Assembly: GCF_010731595.1 (NCBI RefSeq)
Contig: NZ_AP022582.1
Span: 3,348,001 to 3,412,000, forward strand
DNA length: 64,000 bases
Direction: 5' to 3'
Source: Mycobacterium seoulense
GTDB taxonomy: Bacteria; Actinomycetota; Actinomycetes; Mycobacteriales; Mycobacteriaceae
Every line of letters starts with the position of its first letter. Position 1 is the first letter of the stretch. Positions 1 through 9,901 of this stretch are shown here, in pieces. The notes below the pieces were generated by a model. That model did not search any database, had not been told where the DNA came from, and saw nothing but the letters and a program-made list of their open reading frames with translations. The position numbers and the translations under genes are program-made.

Positions 1-139
1 GCGAATAGCAAACCCCCGCAACATGTTTCGGTGCCGACCAGAGGACATCACCGGCCAGTCGCGGCGCAGCGTCGAAAACGTAACCTTTTGGGCACCGGCG
101 GCCCGGCCACGGCGCCGCCGCGATCGGCAATCAGGCAAA

Positions 140-850
140 ATGGGCGGCATGGACACTGCTGGGACCTCACCCCGCGTCTTGGTCGTCGACGACGACTCCG
201 ACGTGCTCGCCTCGCTGGAACGCGGCCTGCGGCTGTCCGGATTCGAGGTGTCGACCGCGGTCGACGGCGCGGAAGCCTTGCGCAGCGCCACCGAGACCCG
301 GCCGGATGCGATCGTGCTCGACATCAACATGCCCGTGCTGGACGGCGTCAGCGTCGTGACGGCGCTGCGGGCCATGGACAACGACGTCCCGGTCTGCGTG
401 CTGTCCGCGCGCAGCTCGGTCGACGACCGGGTGGCCGGCCTCGAGGCCGGCGCCGACGACTACCTGGTCAAACCCTTTGTGTTGGCCGAGCTCGTCGCGC
501 GGGTGAAGGCGCTGCTGCGCCGCCGCGGCGCGACCGCGACCTCCTCCTCGGAAACCATCACCGTGGGCCCGCTGGAGGTGGACATCCCCGGCCGGCGGGC
601 CCGGGTCAACGGCGTCGACGTCGACCTGACCAAGCGGGAGTTCGACCTGCTGGCGGTGCTGGCCGAGCACAAGACCGCGGTGCTGTCCCGCGCGCAGCTC
701 TTGGAGCTGGTGTGGGGCTACGACTTCGCCGCCGACACCAACGTCGTCGACGTGTTCATCGGGTACCTGCGCCGCAAGCTGGAGGCCAATGGCGGTCCCC
801 GGCTGCTGCACACCGTCCGAGGAGTTGGGTTCGTACTGCGCATGCAGTAG
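140..850 (+). CDS. prrA: Two-component response regulator PrrA
   Basis: OmpR-family DNA-binding response regulator of 236 aa. The receiver domain (about residues 12-125) shows the acidic pocket D17-D18, the phospho-acceptor D61 (in VLDINMP) and the conserved Lys in DDYLVKPF. A winged-helix effector domain follows, ending in the [13 protein letters not shown] wing typical of the family. Upstream in-frame ATGs exist, but the ATG chosen gives the length and N-terminus (MGGMDT) remembered for M. tuberculosis PrrA. prrB follows after a 14-bp gap, so the two form one operon. In mycobacteria PrrA is an essential regulator linked to intracellular adaptation and respiration (family knowledge). Confidence 0.97.
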   Translation: MGGMDTAGTSPRVLVVDDDSDVLASLERGLRLSGFEVSTAVDGAEALRSATETRPDAIVLDINMPVLDGVSVVTALRAMDNDVPVCVLSARSSVDDRVAGLEAGADDYLVKPFVLAELVARVKALLRRRGATATSSSETITVGPLEVDIPGRRARVNGVDVDLTKREFDLLAVLAEHKTAVLSRAQLLELVWGYDFAADTNVVDVFIGYLRRKLEANGGPRLLHTVRGVGFVLRMQ

Positions 851-864
851 CCAGTCGAGCGGCC

Positions 865-2205
865 ATGAATGTTCTGTCCCGAATTTTGACGCGTACGCCC
901 TCGCTACGGGCCCGGGTTGTGGTCGCGACGGTCATCGGCGCCGCAATTCCCGTGCTCATCGTCGGCGTCGTCGTCTGGGTGGGCATCACCAACGACCGCA
1001 AGGAGCGGCTGGACCGCCGGCTCGACGAGGCCGCGGGATTCGCGATCCCCTTCCTGCCGCGCGGTCTCGACGAGATTCCGCGCTCCCCCAACGACAACGA
1101 CGCCATCATGACGATCCGCCGGGGCGACCTGGTCAAGTCGAACTCCGACGTGACGCTGCCCCAGCTGGGCGTCGACTACGCCGACGCCTATGTCAAAGGC
1201 GTGCGATACCGGGTGCGGACGGTGGAGATTCCCGCGCCAGAGCCCACGTCGCTGGCCGTCGGCGCGACGTACGACGCGACCCTCGCCGAGACCAACAACC
1301 TGCACCGCCGGGTGCTGCTGATCTGCAGCTTCGCCATCGTCGCGGCGGCGGTGTTCGCCTGGTTGTTGGCCGCTTTCGCCGTGCGGCCCTTCAAACAGCT
1401 CGCGCAGCAGACCCGGTCGATCGACGCCGGCGACGAGGCGCCGCGCGTGGAGGTACACGGCGCCACCGAGGCCGTCGAGATCGCCGAAGCCATGCGGGGC
1501 ATGCTGCAGCGCATCTGGAACGAGCAGAACCGGACCAAGGAGGCGCTCGCTTCGGCCCGCGACTTCGCCGCCGTGTCCTCGCACGAGCTGCGCACGCCGT
1601 TGACCGCGATGCGCACCAACCTCGAGGTGCTGTCCACCCTGGACATGACCGACGACCAACGCAAAGAGGTGCTGAGCGACGTCATCCGCACCCAGTCGCG
1701 GATCGAGGCCACCCTGAGCGCCCTCGAGCGGCTGGCCCAGGGCGAACTGTCGACGTCCGACGATCACGTGCCGGTCGACATCACCGAGCTGCTCGACCGC
1801 GCCGCCCACGACGCGATGCGCATCTACCCCGACCTCGACGTGTCGCTGGTGCCGTCGCCGACGTGCATCATCGTCGGGTTACCGGCCGGGTTGCGCCTGG
1901 CGGTGGACAACGCGATCGCCAACGCCGTCAAGCACGGTGGTGCCACCCGCGTGCAGCTCTCGGCGGTCAGCTCGCGCGCCGGGGTGGAGATCGCCATCGA
2001 CGACAACGGCAGCGGCGTGCCCGAGGACGAACGCGACGTGGTGTTCGAGCGGTTCTCCCGCGGGTCGACCGCCTCGCATTCGGGGTCGGGGTTGGGGCTG
2101 GCCTTGGTGGCCCAACAGGCCCACTTGCATCGCGGGACCGCTGCACTGGAAAGCAGTCCGCTGGGTGGCGCGCGACTGGTGCTGCGCCTCCCCGGACCGA
2201 GCTAG
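865..2205 (+). CDS. prrB: Sensor histidine kinase PrrB
   Basis: Membrane histidine kinase of 446 aa, cognate to PrrA. Two membrane helices (about residues 18-42 and 150-172) flank a periplasmic sensor of roughly 110 aa. A HAMP linker follows, then the phospho-accepting H-box SSHELRTP (H240), an N-box (DNAIANAVKHG), the G1 DNGSGVP and G2 GSGLGL motifs of the ATPase domain. The ATG follows prrA closely, so translation is probably coupled. Length and order match M. tuberculosis Rv0902c. Confidence 0.96.
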   Translation: MNVLSRILTRTPSLRARVVVATVIGAAIPVLIVGVVVWVGITNDRKERLDRRLDEAAGFAIPFLPRGLDEIPRSPNDNDAIMTIRRGDLVKSNSDVTLPQLGVDYADAYVKGVRYRVRTVEIPAPEPTSLAVGATYDATLAETNNLHRRVLLICSFAIVAAAVFAWLLAAFAVRPFKQLAQQTRSIDAGDEAPRVEVHGATEAVEIAEAMRGMLQRIWNEQNRTKEALASARDFAAVSSHELRTPLTAMRTNLEVLSTLDMTDDQRKEVLSDVIRTQSRIEATLSALERLAQGELSTSDDHVPVDITELLDRAAHDAMRIYPDLDVSLVPSPTCIIVGLPAGLRLAVDNAIANAVKHGGATRVQLSAVSSRAGVEIAIDDNGSGVPEDERDVVFERFSRGSTASHSGSGLGLALVAQQAHLHRGTAALESSPLGGARLVLRLPGPS

Positions 2206-2269
2206 CGGCGGGTGCCGGGGCGACGGCGCCCAGGGCTTCGGCCGCCGCCGGGTCGGGCACACTGGAGCG

Positions 2270-2533
2270 ATGGGCAACGGCAAGAAACCGACCGACAGCG
2301 ACACCCTGGCACACATCCGCGACCTGGTCGCCGAGGAGAAAGCCCTGCGGGCGCAGCTACAACAGGGCGACATCTCCGAATCGGACGAGCATGATCGCCT
2401 GCGCCGGCTGGAGGTCGAGCTCGACCAGTGTTGGGACCTGCTGCGGCAACGGCGGGCGTTGCGCGAGACCGGCGGCGACCCGCGCGAGGCCGAGGTGCGC
2501 CCGCCCGACGAGGTCGAGGGTTACCTGAGCTGA
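2270..2533 (+). CDS. DUF2630 family small protein
   Basis: An 87-aa acidic, helix-rich cytosolic protein of the DUF2630 family (Rv0898c-like; same length as remembered for the M. tuberculosis protein). It is rich in Glu, Asp and Arg with heptad-like Leu spacing (AHIRDLVAEEKALRAQL), suggesting a short coiled coil. No catalytic motif is visible and the function is unknown. It starts 64 bp after prrB and its stop overlaps the N-terminal region of the next oxidoreductase frame, so the two are probably cotranscribed. Confidence 0.88.
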   Translation: MGNGKKPTDSDTLAHIRDLVAEEKALRAQLQQGDISESDEHDRLRRLEVELDQCWDLLRQRRALRETGGDPREAEVRPPDEVEGYLS

Positions 2534-4104
2534 GCCCCCAATCGGGAGACGTCGACGTCGTCGTCATCGGTGGCGGTCACAACGGCCTGGTCGCGGCGGC
2601 TTACCTGGCGCGGGCGGGCATGCGGGTGCGCTTGCTGGAGCGGCTGGGACACGTCGGCGGCGCCGCAATCTCGGCGCAGGCCTTCGAGGGTGTCGGGGTG
2701 CGGCTCTCGCGGTACTCCTATCTGGTCAGCTTGTTGCCGCCCCGCATCGTCGAGGACCTGGGCGCCGCCGTACGGCTGGCCCGACGCCGGTATTCCTCCT
2801 ACACGCCCGACCCGGCCACCGAGGGCCGCCGCGGGCTGCTGATCGGGGCGGACGGTGCCACGTTCGCCGCGATCGGCGCCGGCCCCGATGAGCCGGCGTT
2901 CGCCGCCTTCTATCGACGCTGCCGGCTGGTGACCCAACGGCTGTGGCCGACGCTGCTGGAACCGCTGCGCACCCGCGAGCAGACCCGCCGGCACGTCCTG
3001 GGAAGCGGTGATCACCAGGCGGCGGCCGCGTGGCGCGCCCTGATCGACGAGCCGATCGGAAATGCCATCACCGCCGCCGTCGGCAACGACGTGGTGCGCG
3101 GGGTGATCGCGACCGACGCGCTGATCGGAACGTTCGCGCGCCTCGGCGACCCGTCGCTGATCCAAAATGTCTGCTTCCTGTATCACCTGCTCGGCGGCGG
3201 GACGGGCGACTGGGACGTTCCCGTCGGCGGGATGGGCGCGCTGACGGCGGCCCTCGCAGCGGCCGCCGCCGGTCACGGTGCCCAAATCAATACCGGCGCA
3301 GAGGTTTACGCCGTCGAGCCGGACGGCGTCGTGCGCTATCGCGCCGGCAACAAGGAGCACCTGCTCCGCGCCCGGTTCGTCCTCGCGGGTGTCACGCCGG
3401 CGGCACTGGCCGGCCTACTGGGCGAACGAACCGCGCCACCCGCTCAGGGCGCACAGGTCAAAGTGAACATGGTGCTGCGGCGCCTACCCCGGTTACGCGA
3501 CGACAGCGTCACCCCCGAACAGGCCTTCGCCGGGACGTTTCACGTCAACGAGGCATGGACGCAACTGGATACCGCATATTCGCGGGCGGCCGCCGGCGAA
3601 GTGCCCACTCCCCTGCCGTGCGAGGCGTACTGCCATTCGCTGACCGACCCGAGCATCTTGTCGGCCGGACTGCGTGATGCGGGGGCGCACACGATGACCG
3701 TGTTCGGTTTGCACACGCCGCACTCGCTGTTCGACGGCAGCTACTCCGGCGCCCTGCGGGACCGGCTGTCCGATGCGGTGCTGGCGTCGCTGGATTCCGT
3801 TCTGGCCGAACCGATTCAGGACGTCTTGATGAGCGACGCCCACGGCCGGCCGTGCATCGAGACGACCACGACCCTGGACTTGCACCGCACACTGGGGATG
3901 ACGGCGGGCAACATCTTCCACGGCGGCTTGTCGTGGCCCTTCGCCGAGGACGACGACCCGCTGGACACCCCGGCGCGGCAATGGGGGGTGGCCACCGCGC
4001 ACGAGCGGATCATGCTGTGCGGCTCGGGCGCCCGCCGCGGCGGCGGGGTGTCGGGCATCGGCGGGCACAACGCCGCCATGGCGGTGCTGGCGTCGCTCGG
4101 TTAG
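2428..4104 (+). CDS. FAD-dependent oxidoreductase, phytoene-desaturase (CrtI) type
   Basis: Flavin-binding amine-oxidase/CrtI-like protein (Rv0897c-like). The Rossmann motif VVVIGGGHNGLVAAAYLARAG lies at the start of the conserved region, and a second FAD signature (GSGARRGGGVSGIGGHNAAMAVL) ends it, as in CrtI proteins. The substrate is unknown; there is no carotenoid gene nearby. The start is uncertain. The only ATG/GTG/TTG codons in frame upstream of the Rossmann motif are GTG 2428 and TTG 2431, inside the DUF2630 gene. Homology begins near 2536, where CTG 2530 overlaps the upstream stop (CTGA). The true protein may be about 524 aa rather than 558. Confidence 0.85.
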   Translation: MLGPAAATAGVARDRRRPARGRGAPARRGRGLPELSPQSGDVDVVVIGGGHNGLVAAAYLARAGMRVRLLERLGHVGGAAISAQAFEGVGVRLSRYSYLVSLLPPRIVEDLGAAVRLARRRYSSYTPDPATEGRRGLLIGADGATFAAIGAGPDEPAFAAFYRRCRLVTQRLWPTLLEPLRTREQTRRHVLGSGDHQAAAAWRALIDEPIGNAITAAVGNDVVRGVIATDALIGTFARLGDPSLIQNVCFLYHLLGGGTGDWDVPVGGMGALTAALAAAAAGHGAQINTGAEVYAVEPDGVVRYRAGNKEHLLRARFVLAGVTPAALAGLLGERTAPPAQGAQVKVNMVLRRLPRLRDDSVTPEQAFAGTFHVNEAWTQLDTAYSRAAAGEVPTPLPCEAYCHSLTDPSILSAGLRDAGAHTMTVFGLHTPHSLFDGSYSGALRDRLSDAVLASLDSVLAEPIQDVLMSDAHGRPCIETTTTLDLHRTLGMTAGNIFHGGLSWPFAEDDDPLDTPARQWGVATAHERIMLCGSGARRGGGVSGIGGHNAAMAVLASLG

Positions 4105-4110
4105 CCAATC

Positions 4111-4321
4111 GGTGGCGACCCGCTTCGCCCGGCTGGCGCCGCGCTCGCGATCGCCACTAACCCGACGGTGGCGACCCGCTTCGCCCGGCTACGCCGCGCT
4201 CGCGATCGCCACTAACCCGACGGTGGCGACCCGCTTCGCCCGGCTACGCCGCGCTCGCGATCGCCACTAGCCCGACGGTGGCGACCCGCTTCGCCCGGCT
4301 ACGCCGCGCTCGCGATCGCCA

Positions 4322-4323
<2 letters not shown>
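4111..4323. repeat. Four tandem 55-56-bp hairpin repeats between convergent genes
   Basis: Units begin at 4111, 4167, 4222 and 4277 (56, 55, 55 and about 47 bp) and are nearly identical. Each unit starts with GGTGGCGACCCGC and ends with GCGATCGCCAC, so its ends are complementary (GTGGCGA/TCGCCAC) and it can fold into a GC-rich hairpin. The array fills the space between the convergent oxidoreductase and gltA2, and its last unit touches the gltA2 stop. The likely role is bidirectional transcription termination without a U-tract; a small interspersed repeat family is the alternative. Confidence 0.9.
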
Positions 4324-5614
<1,291 letters not shown>

Positions 5615-5743
5615 GAGAACCCCTTTGCGCTCTGGCTGGTATGGCTGCCCTGACTAGGTGCTTATAGGTGAAGGTAGTCGTTGTTGCGTTCGCGTGCCTG
5701 CCCGGGGTCGGCTCCGTCGCGTCGCAGCGACCCGCGGGGTCGG

Positions 5744-6403
5744 CTAGGGCTGGAGCCGCTCGATCCGGCCGCCGGTGACCCGGATCCGGTTATGCAAGCG
5801 GTTCTCCCGGCCTTGCCAGAATTCGACCGACTCCGGAGCAAGGAGATAGCCGCCCCAACCCGGTGGCACCGGCACGCGCTCGCGGTCGGCGAAGCGCGCG
5901 GTCACCTCTGCGAGCTGGTCGAGCAACGCCGCGCGCGACGCGATCGGACGGGACTGGTGCGACGCCCACGCGCCCAGTTGAGAGCCGCGCGGCCGCTTGG
6001 ACCAGTAGTCCTCGGTGGCCTCCGGCGTGACCTTGGTCACCGGACCGCGAAGGTGAACCTGCCGGCCCAGCTGATACCAGGGGAACGTCACCGACGCGTA
6101 CGGCGTCGCCGCCAGCTCGGCGCCCTTGGCCGAGTCATAGTTGGTGAAAAATGTGATCCCGGACGCGTCCACGCTCTTGCACAACACCGTCCGGCTGGTC
6201 GGCCTGCCGTCGGCGACGGTGGCCAGCACCATGGCGTTGGGCTCGGCGACGCCGGCCCGCTCAGCGTCGTCGATCCAGTTGCGCAACAAGGCAACCCAAC
6301 CGTCGTCGAGCCAATCGGTGTCGAGATCGGGACTGCCGTCCTTTTCCGCCGACCCGTATTCCACGCGCATGCGCTGTAGGCGTTCGGAGTCTGGTCCTGC
6401 CAT
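5744..6403 (-). CDS. pdxH: Pyridoxamine 5'-phosphate oxidase
   Basis: FMN enzyme oxidising pyridoxine/pyridoxamine 5'-phosphate to pyridoxal 5'-phosphate. The 219-aa protein has the family core: [20 protein letters not shown], the [11 protein letters not shown] segment and the C-terminal signature [13 protein letters not shown]. The ATG lies 7 nt after TAGCGT on its strand and has no clear ribosome-binding site, suggesting a leaderless transcript. It is divergent from citA across 71 bp. The position between the two citrate synthases is remembered for other mycobacteria, whereas in M. tuberculosis pdxH lies elsewhere. Confidence 0.96.
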   Translation of the reverse strand: MAGPDSERLQRMRVEYGSAEKDGSPDLDTDWLDDGWVALLRNWIDDAERAGVAEPNAMVLATVADGRPTSRTVLCKSVDASGITFFTNYDSAKGAELAATPYASVTFPWYQLGRQVHLRGPVTKVTPEATEDYWSKRPRGSQLGAWASHQSRPIASRAALLDQLAEVTARFADRERVPVPPGWGGYLLAPESVEFWQGRENRLHNRIRVTGGRIERLQP

Positions 6404-6416
6404 CGCGCCAACGCTA
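6404..6416 (-). promoter_or_regulatory. Predicted leaderless -10 box of pdxH
   Basis: On the minus strand TAGCGT (6416-6411) matches the mycobacterial TANNNT -10 element. It is followed by exactly 7 nt before the pdxH ATG, which would place the transcript start at the start codon. No purine-rich ribosome-binding site is seen. Confidence 0.5.
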
Positions 6417-6474
6417 CCGGGGCTTGCTACCGGCCGGTAGCGTCGGCCCGAGAGTGGGGTGCGAGAATTTTCCT

Positions 6475-7596
6475 ATGACTGTGGTCCCCGAAGACTTCGT
6501 CCCCGGCCTCGAAGGCGTCGTCGCCTTCACCACCGAGATCGCCGAACCGGATAAAGACGGCGGCGCGCTGCGCTACCGCGGCGTCGACATACAGGACCTG
6601 GTGGATCAGCAGGTCACCTTCGGTGACGTCTGGGGTCTGCTCGTCGACGGCAAGTTCGGCCACGGCCTGCCGCCGGCCGAGCCGTTCCCGCTCCCCATCC
6701 ACACTGGCGACGTGCGGGTGGACGTGCAGGCGGGCCTGGCGATGCTGGCGCCGATCTGGGGGTACCGGCCCCTGCTCGACACCGACGACGCCACCGCCCG
6801 CGACCAGCTGGCCCGGGCCTCGGTGATGGCCCTGTCCTACGTGGCGCAGTCCGCCCGCGGCATTTACCAGCCCGCTGTCCCGCAGCGGGTGATCGACGAA
6901 TGCGACACCGTCACAGCTCGTTTCATGACCCGCTGGCAGGGCGAGCCGGACCCGAGGCACGTCGAGGCGATCGACGCCTACTGGGTCTCGGCCGCCGAGC
7001 ACGGGATGAACGCGTCCACGTTCACCGCGCGGGTGATCGCCTCGACCGGCGCCGACGTAGCCGCGGCGTTGTCCGGGGCGATCGGGGCGATGAGCGGGCC
7101 GCTGCACGGTGGAGCGCCTGCGCGGGTCCTGCCGATGATCGAAGAGGTCGAGCGCACCGGTGACGCCCGCGGTCTGGTCAAGAAGATCCTGGACAGCGGC
7201 GACAAGCTGATGGGCTTCGGGCACCGTGTCTACCGCGCAGAGGACCCGCGGGCGCGCGTGCTGCGCGCGACCGCCGAGCGGCTGGGGGCGCCGCGCCACG
7301 AGGTCGCGGTCGCGCTGGAGCAGGCCGCCCTGGCCGAGCTGCGCGAGCGCCGCCCGGACCGCGCCATCGAGACCAACGTCGAGTTCTGGGCGGCGGTGAT
7401 CCTGGACTTCGCCCAAGTGCCGGCCAACATGATGCCGGCGATGTTCACCTGCGGGCGCACCGCGGGCTGGTGTGCGCACATCCTCGAGCAGAAGCGGCTC
7501 GGCAAGCTGGTGCGTCCGTCGGCGATCTATGTGGGACCGGGTCCGCGCAGCCCGGAGTCCGTCGAAGGTTGGGACCGCAGCCTCACCCACGCCTGA
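6475..7596 (+). CDS. citA: Citrate synthase 2 (CitA)
   Basis: Second citrate synthase, 373 aa, the length remembered for M. tuberculosis CitA (Rv0889c). Family motifs are [34 protein letters not shown] and the C-terminal TAGWCAHILEQ with the conserved Arg region. An earlier in-frame start would add 17 unrelated residues, so the ATG before TVVPEDFVPGLEG is preferred. It is shorter than GltA2 and of the methylcitrate-synthase-like branch, so it could also use propionyl-CoA; that is inference. Confidence 0.95.
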   Translation: MTVVPEDFVPGLEGVVAFTTEIAEPDKDGGALRYRGVDIQDLVDQQVTFGDVWGLLVDGKFGHGLPPAEPFPLPIHTGDVRVDVQAGLAMLAPIWGYRPLLDTDDATARDQLARASVMALSYVAQSARGIYQPAVPQRVIDECDTVTARFMTRWQGEPDPRHVEAIDAYWVSAAEHGMNASTFTARVIASTGADVAAALSGAIGAMSGPLHGGAPARVLPMIEEVERTGDARGLVKKILDSGDKLMGFGHRVYRAEDPRARVLRATAERLGAPRHEVAVALEQAALAELRERRPDRAIETNVEFWAAVILDFAQVPANMMPAMFTCGRTAGWCAHILEQKRLGKLVRPSAIYVGPGPRSPESVEGWDRSLTHA

Positions 7597-7728
7597 GGCG
7601 GCCCCAGTTGTCGGTGCCCGGCGATTAAATGATGTCGCCGCGATGAGTTTGTGTCGCGGGGGAAGTCATAACTCGCGAGCCTGCCCGTCCCGGGCGGGCC
7701 TGGGAGACCGACAGCAAGGAGAATCACA

Positions 7729-8187
7729 ATGGCGATCACCGTCGAACCGGCCCTGTCCCCGCACCTTGTGGTGGATGACGCCGCCGCAGCGATCGACTTC
7801 TACGTCAAGGCGTTTGGCGCCGAGGAGCTGGGGCGCGTGCCGCGCCCAGACGGAAAGCTCGTCCACGCCGCGCTGCGCATCAACGGCTTTCTGGTCATGC
7901 TCAACGACGATTTCCCCGAGATGTGCGGCGGCAAGTCGATGACACCGACGTCACTCGGCGGCACCCCGGTGACGATTCACCTGACCGTCACCGACGTCGA
8001 CGCCAAGTTCCAGCGCGCGCTGGACGCGGGCGCCACCGTGGTCGCCCCGTTGGACGATCAGTTCTGGGGCGACCGCTACGGTGTGGTCGCCGACCCGTTC
8101 GGCCACCACTGGTCGATGGGCCAGCCGGTCCGCGAGGTCGGCTACGACGAGATCCAGGCCGCGATGGCAGGGCAGGGCGCGGGTTAG
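7729..8187 (+). CDS. VOC-superfamily (glyoxalase/bleomycin resistance-like) protein
   Basis: A 152-aa protein with two beta-alpha-beta-beta-beta modules (PHLVVDDAAAAIDFYVKAFGAEE, then HLTVTDVDAKFQRALDAGA) ending in the GDRYGVVADPFGHHWSMGQ motif of the PhnB/glyoxalase subgroup. The likely metal ligands are His and Glu residues, but the substrate is unknown. It resembles Rv0887c. A strong ribosome-binding site (AAGGAG, 7 nt before the ATG) fixes the start. Its stop overlaps the stop of convergent fprB by 4 bp. Confidence 0.9.
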   Translation: MAITVEPALSPHLVVDDAAAAIDFYVKAFGAEELGRVPRPDGKLVHAALRINGFLVMLNDDFPEMCGGKSMTPTSLGGTPVTIHLTVTDVDAKFQRALDAGATVVAPLDDQFWGDRYGVVADPFGHHWSMGQPVREVGYDEIQAAMAGQGAG

Positions 8188-9881
8188 CCGAGCAGCCGGT
8201 CCAGCAGCCCCCGCCGCGCCGGCGGTGCCGGCGCGGCGGCGGCAGCTGCGGCCAGCATGTCGGCGACCTGGGTGAATTTGCTCCTCGGCCGCCCGTCGGC
8301 GCCGCCGCGCGCGAGCTCGGCGGCGTCGATGGCCTGCCAGCCGCGGGCATCGACGGCGTCGGGCTGCCGGGCCCGCACCAGCTCGGCCAACGCGTCCGGT
8401 CCGGCCACCGGGTCGCTCAGCTCGCCGGCGTTGAAATCCGCTACCAGGGCGTGCACGGTCTGCAACGAACACGACTTGTTGGTGCCGATGAACCCGCTCG
8501 GCCCCCGCTTGATCCAGCCCGCGACGTAGGCACCTGACACCGGCACCCCTGAGTCGGGATCGACGACGCGGCCACCGTCGTTGGGGACGACGGCCGCCGA
8601 GTCGTCGAACGGCAGGTCGCGAATCGGCTTGCCGCGGTATCCAATTGACGTCAACACCAGGCCCGCGCTCAGTTGGCACAGCTCGTCGGTGCCGGTGCGG
8701 GTGAACTCCACGCCGGTGGCGCGGTGCTCACCCAGCACACGGTTGGGGGTGAGCTGATAGGCCAACCTGACTCGCGGGCGTCCACCGTGTCGGGCCGGTG
8801 CCGCATCGTCACCGAGTGTGCTCAGGATGTCCAGCTTGCGCTTGGTCAGGCTGTCCGTGACGGTCGCGAGATCGGCCGCGACCAGTTGGTGGTCGGCCGC
8901 GCTGAGCACGACGTCGGACGAGCCCGTGAGTCCGATCAGTTCGGGCAGCGTGAATGCCGACTGGGCGGGGCCGCGCCGCGCGGCGACCACCACTTCACGG
9001 ACCGCGGAGGCTCGTATCGCCGCCAGGGCACGATCGGAGATGTCGGTGCGGGCCAGGTCGTCAGGATTGGCGGTGAGCACACGGGCCACATCCAGTGCGA
9101 CGTTTCCGTTGCCGATGATCACCACCCGCTCTTGGCCGAGATCGACTGGGACATCGGCGAAGTCGGGATGGCCGTTGATCCACGCGACTAGTTCGGTAGC
9201 GGTTCCGGTGCCCGGCAGGCCCATGCCCTCGATCTCCAGGCGGCGGTCATCGGGGGTGCCGACGGCGTACACCACGGCGTGGTGGTGGGCCAGCAGATCG
9301 GCGTGACTGAGGTGGGTACCGACCTCGACGTTGAGGTAGAAGCGGAATCGGCGATCACCGGCGACCCGATCGAACAGCCGGGTGACCCGTTTGGTGTTCT
9401 GATGATCGGGAGCCACCCCTGCGCGCACCAGCCCGTAGGGAGTGGGCAGCTTCTCAAAGACGTTGACCCGCACTCGATCCTGGGTGAGCAGCTCGTCGGC
9501 GGCATACATCGCCGCCGGCCCGGATCCCACGATGGCCACGGTCAGCGGCCGACGGCCCGCCCGTACCTGCGCGGCCGGAATCACCGGGGCCAGCTTCGAC
9601 GTCGGGGGCAACTTCTCACCGGCCGGCCGCGGCGGGTAGAAGGACGCGTTGATCTCGACGAACGGCAGCTGCTTGGTATCCAGCCGGGTGTCCGGCGCGA
9701 TCGCGCCGACGGGGCAGGCGCTCACGCACGCACCGCAGTCCACGCAGGCAACCGGATCGATGTAGAGCATTTCCGAGGTGGCGAAGCCGGGCTCGTCGGG
9801 CGTGGGGTGAATGCAGTTCACCGGGCACGCGAAAACACAGGACCCGTCGTTACAGCACGACTGGGTAATAACGTGCGGCAT
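8184..9881 (-). CDS. fprB: Ferredoxin/ferredoxin-NADP reductase fusion FprB
   Basis: A 565-aa fusion. Residues 1-65 are a bacterial ferredoxin with two Fe-S cluster motifs (CCNDGSCVFACPVNC and CVDCGACVSACP). The rest is an adrenodoxin-reductase-like flavoprotein with the FAD motif VGSGPAAMYAADEL, the NADP motif IGNGNVALDVARVL and the C-terminal GYVAGWIKRGPxGFIGTNK-type region (here AGWIKRGPSGFIGTNKSC). It transfers electrons between NADPH and ferredoxin/P450-type acceptors. It lies 20 bp downstream of the diiron oxygenase gene on the same strand, so that oxygenase may be its partner (inference). Confidence 0.96.
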   Translation of the reverse strand: MPHVITQSCCNDGSCVFACPVNCIHPTPDEPGFATSEMLYIDPVACVDCGACVSACPVGAIAPDTRLDTKQLPFVEINASFYPPRPAGEKLPPTSKLAPVIPAAQVRAGRRPLTVAIVGSGPAAMYAADELLTQDRVRVNVFEKLPTPYGLVRAGVAPDHQNTKRVTRLFDRVAGDRRFRFYLNVEVGTHLSHADLLAHHHAVVYAVGTPDDRRLEIEGMGLPGTGTATELVAWINGHPDFADVPVDLGQERVVIIGNGNVALDVARVLTANPDDLARTDISDRALAAIRASAVREVVVAARRGPAQSAFTLPELIGLTGSSDVVLSAADHQLVAADLATVTDSLTKRKLDILSTLGDDAAPARHGGRPRVRLAYQLTPNRVLGEHRATGVEFTRTGTDELCQLSAGLVLTSIGYRGKPIRDLPFDDSAAVVPNDGGRVVDPDSGVPVSGAYVAGWIKRGPSGFIGTNKSCSLQTVHALVADFNAGELSDPVAGPDALAELVRARQPDAVDARGWQAIDAAELARGGADGRPRSKFTQVADMLAAAAAAAPAPPARRGLLDRLLG

Positions 9882-9901
9882 AGGCGATTACCCGTGCGGT
9901 C

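Noticed and set aside
31..864. Long N-terminal extension of the prrB frame across prrA
   Set aside because: Out-of-frame Arg-rich reading of prrA; PrrB homology begins at ATG 865.
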